64,000 bases of DNA from Burkholderia cepacia (GCF_001718835.1 NZ_CP013443.1:3100001-3164000); one strand, 5' to 3'; positions 46,255 to 55,564 are shown, counted from the first letter of the stretch. A program made the numbers and translations. The notes: generated from the letters alone by a model not told the origin.

Positions 46255-49200
46255 ATGAATCGGCCGCTGAATCGTATCCTGCCGCGCGTGACCGGTCCCG
46301 CATCGGTCTGGACGTGGGTCAAGTGGTCCCTGCTCGCCGCGATGCTGGTCGCGGTCGCGATCATCGCCCGGCTGGTCATGGTCGAAATCGAGACCTCCCG
46401 GCTGCAGGCGCACTACCTGTCCGATCTCACCCGCGACGTCGGCTATACGGTCGAGGCGGGCGCGAGCGACCACGTGCGGTTTCCCGCCAGCGGCCCGTAC
46501 GACCAGCGCCTCGGCTACGCGATGATTCCGGCGTTCCAGGAGCGGCTGCTCGCGCGCGGCTTCGTCGTCGGCAAGCAGGCGCGCGATTCGCAGCGGATGC
46601 TGTCGATCGGCGATCGCGGGCTGTTCCTCCCGTTCGAAGAGAAGGACCAGGCGGGCCTGATGCTGTTCGACTCGACCGGTGCGCCGCTGTTCGCGACCGT
46701 GTTCCCGCAGCGCGTGTATGCCGACTTCGACAGCGTGCCGCGCGTGGTCGCCGATTCGCTGCTGTTCATCGAGGATCGCTACCTGCTCGACGCAAACGAG
46801 CCGAACCGCAACCCGGCGATCGACTGGGGGCGCTTCAGCCGCGCGCTCGCCGACCAGGCGCTGCACGTCGTCAACCGCCATCAGGCACGCCCGGGCGGCA
46901 GCACGCTCGCGACGCAGATCGAGAAGTTCCGCCATTCGCCGGAAGGCCGCACCGCGACGCCGCCCGAGAAGCTGCGGCAGATCGCGTCCGCGTCGGTGCG
47001 CGCGTACCTGAACGGCCCGCAGACGATGCTCGCGCGCCGCACCATCGTCGTGCGCTACCTGAATTCCGTCCCGCTCGCCGCGCGGCCGCACATCGGCGAG
47101 ATCACCGGCATCGGCGACGGCCTCGCCGCGTGGTACGGCCGCGACTTCAACGACGTGAACCGCATCCTGTCCGCGCCGACGACGGGCGACAACGTCGACG
47201 AACAGGGCAAGGCGTTCCGCGAGGTGCTGTCGCTGATCATCGCGCAGCGCGCGCCGTCGTACTTCCTCAATCGCGGCTATCCGGCACTGGAGCGGCTGAC
47301 CGACAGCTACCTGAGGCTGCTGTCGAACGGCGGCGTGATCTCGCCTGCGCTGCGCGACGCCGCGCTTGCCGCGCAGATCGAACGCAGCAGCGCGCCGCCG
47401 GCGGCCGCGCACGTGCAGTCGTTCGTGTCGCGCAAGGCCGTGACGTCCGCGCGCGCGTCGCTGCTGTCGGCGCTCGGCATCAGCGACCTGTACCAGCTCG
47501 ACCAGTTCGACCTGCAGGCAACCAGCACGCTCGACAACGGCGTGCAGCAGGCCGTCGCCGAACGGCTCGCCCAGGCGTCGACGCGCGACGGTGCGCAGAA
47601 AGCCGGCCTGTACGGTTTCGAGATGCTCGCGCCGAAGGACGACCCGTCGCACCTCACGTACAGCTTCACGCTGTACGAACGCCGCAACGGCGCGAACCTG
47701 CTGCGCGTGCAGACCGACAGCGTGAACGAGCCGTTCGACGTCAACCGCGGCGGCCGCATCAACCTCGGCTCGACCGCGAAGCTGCGCACGCTGATCACCT
47801 ACCTGCAGATCGTGTCCGACCTGCATGCGCGCTACGCGAACCTGTCGAACGCGGAGCTGGCCCGCGTGAAGCCCGACCCGATCGACGGGCTGTCGCACTG
47901 GGCGCTCGACTACCTGTCGCATACGCGCGACCGCTCGCTGCAGGCAATGCTCGACGCGGCCGTCGAACGCAAGTATTCGGCGAGCCCCGACGTGTTCTAC
48001 ACGGGCGGCGGCGCACAGGTGTTCTCGAACTTCGAGAAGTCGGACAACGGCCGCATCCTGACGCTGCACGCGGCGTTCGAGCACTCGGTCAACCTCGTGT
48101 TCGTGCGGCTGATGCGCGACATCGTCCACTACGAGACGCTGCAGGCGGCCGGCCCGTCGTCGTCGTGGCTCGGCGATCCCGAGCAGCGCCGGCATTACCT
48201 GCAGCAGTTCGTCGACGGTGAAAGCCAGGTCTACGTGAAGCGCTACTACACGCGCTATGCGGGCAAGGCACCCGACGACGCGCTCGCGCTGATGCTGAAG
48301 GACGTGCGCAAGTCGCCGCCGAAGATCGCGACGGTGCTGCGCAGCGTCGCGCCGAACGAATCGCTCGCGTGGTTCGACGCGCAGATGCGCGCGCAACTGA
48401 AGGGCACGCCGGCCGCGACGCTGTCCGACGACGACCTCGCCGGGCTCTACGCGAAGTATGCGATCGACCGCTTCAACCTCAACGATCGCGGTTATATCGC
48501 GAGCGTGCATCCGCTCGCGCTGTGGACGCTCAACTACCTGCGCGCCCACCCGGCGGCGGCGCTTGCCGACGTCCAGCGCGACAGCCGCGATGCACGTTTC
48601 TACACGTATTCGTGGCTGTACAAGACGCGCTACCACGCGACCCAGGACCGCCGCATCCGTCGCATGGTCGAGCTGCGCGCGTACGCGGAGATCACGAAGT
48701 CGTGGCGGGCACTCGGCTACCCGTTCGCGGAAGTCACGCCGTCGTACGCGGCCGCGATCGGCGCATCGGGCGACCAGCCCGACGCGCTCGCGAAGCTGAT
48801 CGGCCTGATCGCGAACGGCGGCCAGAAGGCGCCGACCGAGACGATCACGCGGCTCGATTTCGCGACGGGCACGCCGTACGAAACGCGCTTCGTGCGCGCG
48901 GCCGCGCAGCCGCGGCCGATGCTGTCGCCGGAGATCGTCAACGTCGCGCACACGCTGCTGCGCGACGTCGTGCTCAACGGCACCGCGCGCCGCCTCGCGG
49001 GCGGCTTCACGCTGCCCGACGGCAAGACGCTCGACGTGTACGGCAAGACCGGGACGGGCGACCAGCGCTTCAACGTCTATGCACGCGGCGCGCGGCTGAT
49101 CGAGTCGCGCAAGGTGAACCGCAGCGGCACGTTCGTGTTCGTGCTCGGCGACCGGTTCTTCGGGGTCCTGACGGCGACCGCGCACGAACCGTACGCGGCA

Positions 49201-49344
49201 CGCTACGACTTCACGAGCGCGATGGCCGTGCAGTTGCTGAAGTCGATGGCGCCGGCGCTCGCGCCGCTGATCGAACGCCCGGCCGCCGTCGGCCCGCAGG
49301 CCGAGGTGGCCGCGCCGGCTGCGGGCAGCGCGACGCCGTCATGA
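46255..49344 (+). CDS. Bifunctional penicillin-binding protein with GT51 and transpeptidase domains, atypical spacing
   Basis: A 1029-residue inner-membrane protein with an N-terminal anchor (about residues 18-42). The glycosyltransferase-51 part includes catalytic-type Glu E173 (LLFIEDRYLL) and the GGSTLATQIEKFRHSPEGR region. The transpeptidase part carries SxxK at S506-K509 (LGSTAKLRT), SxN at S611-N613 (HSVNLVF) and KTG at K931 (GKTGTGDQRF). The distance from SxN to KTG is 320 residues, far longer than the 100-180 usual in class A proteins, so an extra insertion is present. ATG 46255 follows AGGGAGA. It stands alone. Confidence 0.85.
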   Translation: MNRPLNRILPRVTGPASVWTWVKWSLLAAMLVAVAIIARLVMVEIETSRLQAHYLSDLTRDVGYTVEAGASDHVRFPASGPYDQRLGYAMIPAFQERLLARGFVVGKQARDSQRMLSIGDRGLFLPFEEKDQAGLMLFDSTGAPLFATVFPQRVYADFDSVPRVVADSLLFIEDRYLLDANEPNRNPAIDWGRFSRALADQALHVVNRHQARPGGSTLATQIEKFRHSPEGRTATPPEKLRQIASASVRAYLNGPQTMLARRTIVVRYLNSVPLAARPHIGEITGIGDGLAAWYGRDFNDVNRILSAPTTGDNVDEQGKAFREVLSLIIAQRAPSYFLNRGYPALERLTDSYLRLLSNGGVISPALRDAALAAQIERSSAPPAAAHVQSFVSRKAVTSARASLLSALGISDLYQLDQFDLQATSTLDNGVQQAVAERLAQASTRDGAQKAGLYGFEMLAPKDDPSHLTYSFTLYERRNGANLLRVQTDSVNEPFDVNRGGRINLGSTAKLRTLITYLQIVSDLHARYANLSNAELARVKPDPIDGLSHWALDYLSHTRDRSLQAMLDAAVERKYSASPDVFYTGGGAQVFSNFEKSDNGRILTLHAAFEHSVNLVFVRLMRDIVHYETLQAAGPSSSWLGDPEQRRHYLQQFVDGESQVYVKRYYTRYAGKAPDDALALMLKDVRKSPPKIATVLRSVAPNESLAWFDAQMRAQLKGTPAATLSDDDLAGLYAKYAIDRFNLNDRGYIASVHPLALWTLNYLRAHPAAALADVQRDSRDARFYTYSWLYKTRYHATQDRRIRRMVELRAYAEITKSWRALGYPFAEVTPSYAAAIGASGDQPDALAKLIGLIANGGQKAPTETITRLDFATGTPYETRFVRAAAQPRPMLSPEIVNVAHTLLRDVVLNGTARRLAGGFTLPDGKTLDVYGKTGTGDQRFNVYARGARLIESRKVNRSGTFVFVLGDRFFGVLTATAHEPYAARYDFTSAMAVQLLKSMAPALAPLIERPAAVGPQAEVAAPAAGSATPS

Positions 49345-49372
49345 TCCGGGAGTGCGCCGCTGCCGCGCGCCG

Positions 49373-49720
49373 TCAGTGCGAGCGGCCGTCGTAGTGCGTG
49401 ACCGGCAGCGCGTCGAGATCGACACCTTCGAGGCAGCGCACGTTGATCGCGGCCATCGCGGTGCCGTTCGGGTGGACGCCCTCGCCGAACGTGTGAATCC
49501 CGCAGCGCTTGCAGAAGCGGTGCTTGATCACGTGCTTGTTGAACATGTAGCTGGCCAGATTCTCTTCCGGCGTCAGCAGGTACAGGCTCGCGCGCGGCAC
49601 GAACCACATCAGCGCGCCCTTGCGCTGGCAGATCGAGCAGTTGCATGCCATCACGCCCTGCAGGTCGCCTTCCGCCTCGAACTTCACGTCTCCGCAATGA
49701 CAGCTTCCGCGATAAAGCAT
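49373..49720 (-). CDS. GFA/CENP-V-family zinc protein
   Basis: A 115-residue protein of the glutathione-dependent formaldehyde-activating (GFA/CENP-V/S-formyl) fold. Zinc ligands are seen as GSCHCGDV, CNCSICQRKG and FCKRCGIHTF. The general enzyme activity of the family is disputed and no substrate can be assigned. It lies convergent with the penicillin-binding protein gene, 28 bp between stops, and divergent from the DUF1272 stub. Confidence 0.9.
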   Translation of the reverse strand: MLYRGSCHCGDVKFEAEGDLQGVMACNCSICQRKGALMWFVPRASLYLLTPEENLASYMFNKHVIKHRFCKRCGIHTFGEGVHPNGTAMAAINVRCLEGVDLDALPVTHYDGRSH

Positions 49721-49865
49721 GGTCGTCTCCTGTGGCCCGCTCGCTGCGATGCCGCATCGGCGGGCGTTGGTCAAACTGCATCGATGCACTTACAGTAGCC
49801 TTCCGCCGGCGCACCCGCAACGGCCGACGCCCATCCAGCACTCACTATCACCAAGGAGAACCGTC

Positions 49866-49917
49866 ATGCTCGAAATGCGCCCCGGCTGCGAATGCTGCGA
49901 CAAGGACCTGCCGCCCG
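49866..49917 (+). pseudogene. 5' stub of a DUF1272 gene
   Basis: A good ribosome site (AAGGAGA, 49851-49858) precedes MLEMRPGCECCDKDLPP, the N-terminus of DUF1272 proteins, which are about 60-90 residues long and have further paired Cys motifs. Similarity ends after about 17 codons, and the sequence passes straight into the 3' end of the antisense FadR-type gene. The frame then stays open by chance across that gene. The 3' part of the DUF1272 gene has been lost, most simply by deletion. Confidence 0.75.
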
Positions 49918-49944
49918 TTCAGTCCGCGCGTTCGGGCTGCCCGA

Positions 49945-50630
49945 TCAGCTCGACTCGATCCGCGCGCGCGTCACCGCGAGCAGCGCCGCCATCGCGCGGC
50001 GCGCACCGTCCTCGTCGCGCACGCGGATCGCGTCGCACACGGCCAGATGCTCGGCGAGCGACGCGTTGTACACGTCCGCACGGCGCGCGTTCAGGCGCAG
50101 TTGCGCCTCGAGCGTGCGATCGATCAGCGTGCCGAGCGGCACCAGCAGCTCGTTGCCGCCGGCCTCGAGCACGCTCAGGTGAAAGCGCAGGTCGGCGCGT
50201 ACCCATTCGTCGACATTGCGCGCGGCGGCCATCGCGCGCGCCGCGCCGTCGATCGCGTCGAACGTTTCCGGCGTATGCATGCGCGCGGCGAGCGCGGCCG
50301 CGTACGGCTCGACCATCTCGCGCATCTCCTGCAGCTTCAGCGCGAAAAAACGAGCGGCGGCGCAACGCGCGCGTACCAGTCGAGCAGGTCGGCGTCGAGC
50401 AGGTTCCATACGCCGCGCGGCCGCACGCGCGTGCCGATCTTCGGCCGCGACTCGACGAGCCCCTTCGACGTGAGCGTGCGCAGCGCCTCGCGCATCACCG
50501 TGCGACTCACGCCGTACATCTCCATCAGGTCGGGCTCCCTCGGCAGCAGCGACCCGGGCGGGTAGTCGCCGCGCAGGATCGCCGTGGCAAGCCGGTAGGC
50601 CGTCTGTCCATGCAGGTCGCGTCGAATGAT
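49945..50630 (-). pseudogene. FadR/FCD-type GntR regulator, frameshifted and lacking a usual start
   Basis: The upstream part (50630 to about 50345) encodes a GntR winged helix (YGVSRTVMREALRTLTSKGL, then RPKIGTRVRPRGVWNLLDADLLDWYA). The downstream part, in a different frame, encodes the FCD ligand domain (LKLQEMREMVEPYAAALAAR... TRARIESS). The switch lies at or near the T6 run (AAAAAA at 50345-50350) and fits loss of one base. No ATG, GTG or TTG occurs in frame between the TAA at 50640-50642 and the internal ATG at 50525, so an intact start is also missing, unless ATT or ATC is used. It is divergent from dgoD and was probably its regulator. Confidence 0.8.
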
Positions 50631-50792
50631 CGTTCTCCGTTAGGCCGGTACCCGGGCGGCCGGCTGCCCACTATCTGCACAATAGTGCTATTAATACTAT
50701 TTTTTATCGGTCTGCGCTAGGATAACCGCGAAAGCACGCGACCGCGCACGGTGCCCGACTGTCCGCGCCGGTCAACCCTGGAGACCCGCATC

Positions 50793-51941
50793 GTGAAAAT
50801 CACCCGCCTCGAAACCTTCGTCGTCCCGCCGCGCTGGCTGTTCCTCAAGATCGAAACCGACGAGGGCATCGTCGGCTGGGGCGAACCCGTCGTCGAGGGC
50901 CGCGCGCACACGGTCGAGGCCGCCGTGCAGGAACTCGCCGACTACCTCGTCGGCCGCGACCCGCTGCTGATCGAGGATCACTGGCAGGTGATGTACCGCG
51001 CGGGCTTCTATCGCGGCGGCCCGATCATGATGAGCGCGATCGCGGGCGTCGACCAGGCGCTGTGGGACATCAAGGGCAAGCATCACGGCGTGCCGGTGCA
51101 TGCGCTGCTCGGCGGCCAGGTGCGCGATCGCATCAAGGTGTATTCGTGGATCGGCGGCGACCGGCCGAGCGACGTCGCGAACAATGCGCGCGCGGTGGTC
51201 GAGCGCGGCTTCAAGGCCGTGAAGATGAACGGCTCCGAGGAGCTGCAGATCGTCGACACCTACGACAAGGTCGAGCAGGTGATCGCGAACGTCGCGGCCG
51301 TGCGCGACGCGGTCGGCCCGCACGTCGGGATCGGCGTCGACTTCCACGGCCGCGTGCACAAGCCGATGGCGAAGGTGCTCGCGAAGGAGCTCGACCCGTA
51401 CAAGCTGATGTTCATCGAGGAGCCGGTGCTGTCGGAGAACGCCGAGGCGCTGCGCGACATCGTCAACCAGACCAACACGCCGATCGCGCTGGGCGAGCGC
51501 CTCTACTCGCGCTGGGACTTCAAGCACATCCTCGCGGGCGGCTACGTCGACATCATCCAGCCCGACGCGTCGCACGCGGGCGGCATCACCGAGTGCCGCA
51601 AGATCGCGACGCTCGCGGAGAGCTACGACGTCGCGCTCGCACTGCACTGCCCGCTCGGGCCGATCGCGCTCGCGGCGTGCCTGCAGCTCGACGCGGTCAG
51701 CTACAACGCGTTCATCCAGGAGCAGAGCCTCGGCATCCACTACAACCAGGGCAACGACCTGCTCGACTACCTGCGCAACCCCGAGGTGTTCCGTTACGAG
51801 GACGGTTTCGTCGCGATCCCGCAGGGCCCGGGGCTCGGCATCGACGTGAACGAGGAGAAGGTGCGCGAGATGGCGAAGACCGGCCATCGCTGGCGCAACC
51901 CGGTATGGCGCCACGCGGACGGCAGCGTCGCCGAGTGGTGA
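50793..51941 (+). CDS. dgoD: D-galactonate dehydratase
   Basis: Enolase-superfamily (mandelate racemase group) enzyme of 382 residues that dehydrates D-galactonate to 2-dehydro-3-deoxy-galactonate. The start is GTG at 50793 with CTGGAGA before it. FVVPPRWLFLKIETDEGIVGWGEPVVEG is the DgoD N-terminus. Metal ligands lie in VDFHGR (Asp), FIEEPV (Glu) and ALGERLYSRW (Glu), with the general acid/base His in LHCPLGP. The rest of the galactonate pathway is not in the window. Confidence 0.93.
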   Translation: MKITRLETFVVPPRWLFLKIETDEGIVGWGEPVVEGRAHTVEAAVQELADYLVGRDPLLIEDHWQVMYRAGFYRGGPIMMSAIAGVDQALWDIKGKHHGVPVHALLGGQVRDRIKVYSWIGGDRPSDVANNARAVVERGFKAVKMNGSEELQIVDTYDKVEQVIANVAAVRDAVGPHVGIGVDFHGRVHKPMAKVLAKELDPYKLMFIEEPVLSENAEALRDIVNQTNTPIALGERLYSRWDFKHILAGGYVDIIQPDASHAGGITECRKIATLAESYDVALALHCPLGPIALAACLQLDAVSYNAFIQEQSLGIHYNQGNDLLDYLRNPEVFRYEDGFVAIPQGPGLGIDVNEEKVREMAKTGHRWRNPVWRHADGSVAEW

Positions 51942-52029
51942 CGGGGCGGCGCGCCGCGCCCGTTCCCGCCGGCAGCCGGCGCGCGCCGGCCCGGCGGACC
52001 GCCGCTTCGACGCGGCGGCGGCGCCGGCG

Positions 52030-52962
52030 CTAGCCGAGCGCGGCGAAGCCCGGCACGCTCGCGGCCAGCACGGCCGCCGCGACGAACACGCCGATCATCG
52101 TCAGCGCCTCGAGATGCAGGATGTTGCGGAACGTGTGCGCATCCTCGGTCGACGCGGTGCGGCGCAGGCGCGGCAGCGCCGAGAGGCGGTTCAGGCCGCC
52201 GAGCACGAGCGCGAGCGCGACGAGCAGCAGCTTCAGCAGCAACACGCGCCCCCACGTGCTGCCGTCGAGCGGCGCAAGCGACCCGCCGAGCCCGCGGATC
52301 GCATTGAGCGCGCCGGTGCCGAGCACGAACACGACCGCGACGATCGACGTGCGCGACAGGTGCTGGCCGATGCGGATCAGCGCGCCGCGCGCGACCGACG
52401 AACCGAGCGCCGGCAGCACCGCGAGCCCGCCCGCGAGCACGAGGCCGCCCCACACGGCCGTCGCGAGCAGGTGCAGCGTCTGCACGCCGACCGCCGCGGA
52501 CAGCGCGCCCGTGTCGGCCGCATGGCCGAGCGAGGCCTTGCCGGCCGCGACCACGATCACCGCGAGCCACAGCACCGCGTGCGCGGCCGGGCCTTCCGGC
52601 TTCGCCAGCGCGACGATCGCGAGCACTACCGCGCCGGCGAACGCGACGCTCCATGCGAAGCCCGTATGGGTCTGCGTCAGCATCACGGGAATCGCGGCGA
52701 ACGCGCCGCCGAGCCCCGCGCCGCTCATCGTCGCGGCCTCGTAGACGAGCCAGCCGAGATCCGCGAGCACCAGCGCGAGCGCCGCCGCAACCAGCGAATG
52801 TTGCGCGCGCAGCCACGCGGGATGGGACGGCGCGACGACCGGACGCGCACCGTCCTTGCCGAGCCATGCCTTGAGCAGCGCCGAGCCGACCGCCATCGCG
52901 AACGCGGCGTCCATCAGCGCCGCGAGCGCGACCTGACCGATCCACAAGCTGTCGATCCTCAT
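52030..52962 (-). CDS. CopD-family copper resistance membrane protein
   Basis: A 310-residue polytopic membrane protein with eight or so helices. The CopD/PcoD layout is suggested by the conserved segment HLLATAVWGGLVLAGGLAV and by AGKASLGHAADTGALSA, in which His may bind metal. Its usual partner, the periplasmic copper carrier CopC, is not adjacent. The ATG at 52962 (MRIDSLWIGQ) is preferred over a longer frame that begins with a basic non-coding-looking stretch. Confidence 0.82.
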   Translation of the reverse strand: MRIDSLWIGQVALAALMDAAFAMAVGSALLKAWLGKDGARPVVAPSHPAWLRAQHSLVAAALALVLADLGWLVYEAATMSGAGLGGAFAAIPVMLTQTHTGFAWSVAFAGAVVLAIVALAKPEGPAAHAVLWLAVIVVAAGKASLGHAADTGALSAAVGVQTLHLLATAVWGGLVLAGGLAVLPALGSSVARGALIRIGQHLSRTSIVAVVFVLGTGALNAIRGLGGSLAPLDGSTWGRVLLLKLLLVALALVLGGLNRLSALPRLRRTASTEDAHTFRNILHLEALTMIGVFVAAAVLAASVPGFAALG

Positions 52963-53347
52963 CGCGCACACCCTCCACGGCGACCGGCGTCCAACGGCAG
53001 GCCTGCGGCGCGCCAACAGGACGAGTAATGAAAATCAGGCAGCGGCACGGTAGAAAACGTCATCGATGAATCCGGAAACGTGAGAAATGACTGGACCTGC
53101 GGCGGAGGCGGCGCCGCGCGACCCGCGAGTGTACGGTCTTCGATGGTGAAAACGCACGCCGGTTCACGACGGCCATTTACGATACGCGTCAAATTGTCGC
53201 AAGTCGCAAACGGACAGGAACCGATGTCCTTTTGCCAAATAGCCGTCATTACCCATCGATGATAGAATGCCGCGTCGCAGCAGCCCGGCTGCCTTGCCGT
53301 CATGCGCCGAGCCGATCGTAGCCCGGACAGGTCCCCGTCGAATAAAC
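52963..53347. other. Intergenic region upstream of the cytochrome pair
   Basis: The 385 bp between the divergent CopD-like and cytochrome genes contain no convincing gene; the short frames lack a ribosome site. The region 53215-53275 is less GC-rich than its surroundings and may hold the cytochrome promoter. Confidence 0.6.
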
Positions 53348-54112
53348 ATGGAGTCTCGTGTGTCTTCAAGACGCCTCTTCCGTCCGCTGCTCGCCGTTCT
53401 GATGTTCGGCGGCGCGGGCCTTATGAGCGCTGCCCAAGCGCAGACCAAGCCCACGGAGCAAGCGCACGCCCAGCAGGCGCCGCTCAAGGCACCCGATACC
53501 ATGGCCGAGCGCGTGCGCGGCTGTACGGCCTGCCATGGCGTCCATGGCCAGGGCACGGACAACGACTACTTCCCGCGTCTTGCCGGCAAGCCGGCCGAGT
53601 ACCTGTACAACCAGCTCGTCAACTTCCGTGACGGCCGGCGCAAGTACCCGCCGATGAACTACCTGCTGACCTACCTGAACGACGATTACCTGCGCGAGAT
53701 GGCCGAGCACTTCTCGGCCGAACGCCCGCCGTATCCGGCGCCGGCGAAGCCGACGCTGCCGGCCGCGACGCTCGCGCGCGGCAAGCAGCTCGTCACGCAA
53801 GGCGACCCGTCCCGCAAGCTGCCGGCCTGCGTGGCCTGCCACGGCGCGACGCTCACCGGCATGCAGCCGGCGATCCCGGGCCTGGTCGGCCTGCACGCCG
53901 ACTACCTGAGCGCGCAGATCGGTGCATGGCGCTCGGGCAACCGCCACGCGAAGGCACCCGATTGCATGCATGAAGTCGCTTCGAAGCTTTCCGACGAAGA
54001 CGTGACGGCCGTGACCGCATGGCTCGCCGCGCAACCGGCGCCCGCCAACCCCGTGCCGGCTCCGGCGCGTTCGATGAAGACTCCGCTCGCCTGCGGCAGC
54101 GAACCGCAATAA
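53348..54112 (+). CDS. Di-haem cytochrome c
   Basis: A periplasmic electron carrier of 254 residues with signal peptide (cleavage near AQA-QT). Haem-binding motifs are CTACH at C59 and CVACH at C161. Methionine ligand candidates are present in each domain (for example KYPPMNY and GMQPAIPG). Each half resembles cytochrome c4. Start: ATG at 53348 was used; GTG at 53360, with GGAG 6 bp before it, is an equally good alternative that removes MESR. It is 19 bp ahead of the tri-haem gene, forming one operon. Confidence 0.9.
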   Translation: MESRVSSRRLFRPLLAVLMFGGAGLMSAAQAQTKPTEQAHAQQAPLKAPDTMAERVRGCTACHGVHGQGTDNDYFPRLAGKPAEYLYNQLVNFRDGRRKYPPMNYLLTYLNDDYLREMAEHFSAERPPYPAPAKPTLPAATLARGKQLVTQGDPSRKLPACVACHGATLTGMQPAIPGLVGLHADYLSAQIGAWRSGNRHAKAPDCMHEVASKLSDEDVTAVTAWLAAQPAPANPVPAPARSMKTPLACGSEPQ

Positions 54113-54131
54113 GGCAAGGGAGACAGACACA

Positions 54132-55430
54132 ATGAAACGCAAGTCCCTGTTTGCACTCTCGGCTGTCGCGATCGTCGCGGCCGCCGCCCTCGTGCCGGTC
54201 CTGTGGCCGGGCAACGACACGCTGCACGGCGCTGCCGCCGTCGCGGCCACGCCGGCCGACCAGGCCGCGCTGATCAAGAAAGGCGAGTACCTCGCGCGCG
54301 TCGGCGACTGTATCGCGTGCCACACCGTGCGCGGCGGCAAGTCGTTCGCGGGCGGCCTGCCGATGGCAACGCCGTTCGGCACGATGTACACGCCGAACAT
54401 CACGCCGGACGACAAGGACGGCATCGGCAAGTGGACGTCCGACGACTTCTACCGCGCGATGCACACCGGTCGTTCGAAGGACGGCAGCCTGCTCTACCCG
54501 GGCTTCCCGTTCGCGAGCTACACGAAGGTCACGCGCGCGGATTCCGACGCGATCTACGCGTACCTGCGCTCGGTCGCGCCGGTGTCGGTGCCGAGCCGTC
54601 CGCATGAACTGAAGTTCCCGTTCAACAACCGCAACCTGCTGATCGGCTGGCGCACGCTGTTCTTCAAGGAAGGCGAGTACAAGCCGGATCCGACCAAGTC
54701 GGTCGAATGGAACCGCGGTGCGTACCTCGTCGAAGGTCTCGGCCATTGCTCGATGTGCCACACGTCGATCAACATGATGGGCGGCCCGGTGAGCTCGGCA
54801 GCCTTCGCTGGCGGCCTGATCCCGCTGCAGAACTGGTATGCGCCGTCGCTGACGAACGACAAGGAACTCGGCCTCGGCGACTGGCACGTGCAGGAGCTGT
54901 CCGACCTGCTGCAAGCCGGCGTGTCGAACAAGGGCGCGGTGTTCGGCCCGATGGCCGACGTCGTGCACAACAGCCTGCAGTACATGAGCGACGAAGATAC
55001 GCGCGCGATGTCGACGTACCTGAAGTCGATCCCGCAGAAGGCTGAAGCGCCGAAGAACATGCAGTACGAGCCGTCGAAGCAGTTCGGCAACGCGCTGTTC
55101 GACCAGGGCAAGAAGATCTACGCGGACAACTGCGCGACCTGCCACGCCGAAACCGGCGCGGGCAAGCCGCCGGCCTATCCGCCGCTCGCGGGCAACCACT
55201 CGATCATGATGGAATCGGCGGTCAACCCGATCCGCATGGTGCTGAACGGTGGCTATCCGCCGAGCACGTTCAAGAATCCGCGTCCGTACGGGATGCCGCC
55301 GTTCGCACAGTCGCTGTCGAACCAGGAAGTTGCGGCGGTCGTCACGTATATCCGGATGTCGTGGGGCAACAACGGCACGCCGATCTCGCCGCAACAGGTG
55401 AGCGACCTGCGTTCCGCGCCGCTCGACTAA
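54132..55430 (+). CDS. Tri-haem cytochrome c, dehydrogenase-subunit type
   Basis: A 432-residue protein with N-terminal signal/anchor (residues 5-26) and three haem motifs: CIACH at C60, CSMCH at C206 and CATCH at C334. This three-haem layout is that of cytochrome subunits of membrane alcohol, gluconate or aldehyde dehydrogenases, which pass electrons to ubiquinone or an oxidase. No flavoprotein or quinoprotein dehydrogenase gene is next to it here, so its donor must be elsewhere. A strong terminator follows. Confidence 0.92.
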   Translation: MKRKSLFALSAVAIVAAAALVPVLWPGNDTLHGAAAVAATPADQAALIKKGEYLARVGDCIACHTVRGGKSFAGGLPMATPFGTMYTPNITPDDKDGIGKWTSDDFYRAMHTGRSKDGSLLYPGFPFASYTKVTRADSDAIYAYLRSVAPVSVPSRPHELKFPFNNRNLLIGWRTLFFKEGEYKPDPTKSVEWNRGAYLVEGLGHCSMCHTSINMMGGPVSSAAFAGGLIPLQNWYAPSLTNDKELGLGDWHVQELSDLLQAGVSNKGAVFGPMADVVHNSLQYMSDEDTRAMSTYLKSIPQKAEAPKNMQYEPSKQFGNALFDQGKKIYADNCATCHAETGAGKPPAYPPLAGNHSIMMESAVNPIRMVLNGGYPPSTFKNPRPYGMPPFAQSLSNQEVAAVVTYIRMSWGNNGTPISPQQVSDLRSAPLD

Positions 55431-55449
55431 GAAGCGGCTGACACACACG

Positions 55450-55485
55450 GGGCGCGGCTGCGGGAAACCGCGGCCGCGCCCTTTT
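55450..55485 (+). terminator. Rho-independent terminator of the cytochrome operon
   Basis: A 14-bp stem GGGCGCGGCTGCGG / CCGCGGCCGCGCCC (with one mismatch pair) is followed by four T at 55482-55485, about 20 bp after the tri-haem cytochrome stop. Confidence 0.9.
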
Positions 55486-55502
55486 GCATTTTGCATTTTG
55501 CG
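55482..55502. repeat. Three tandem copies of a 7-bp unit
   Basis: TTTTGCA occurs three times in a row (the last as TTTTGCG) directly after the terminator stem and about 60 bp before the rhlE start. It is short and may simply extend the U-rich tail. Confidence 0.8.
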
Positions 55503-55564
55503 ATGTCACCTCCCGCGCGGGCCGCGCGAGACGTCGCCGATCATAAAACTGAAGAGTGGTATCT

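Noticed and set aside
46210..49185. A 991-codon minus-strand frame
   Set aside because: It is a long antisense shadow of the penicillin-binding protein gene, dominated by Arg, Ala and Val, with no domain.
49719..50720. A 333-codon plus-strand frame beginning within the DUF1272 stub region
   Set aside because: Beyond the 17 recognisable codons it is only the antisense of the GntR-type gene, proline- and arginine-rich by GC bias.
53080..53262. A 60-codon plus-strand frame in the gap before the cytochromes
   Set aside because: No ribosome site, no family resemblance, and an unlikely composition.
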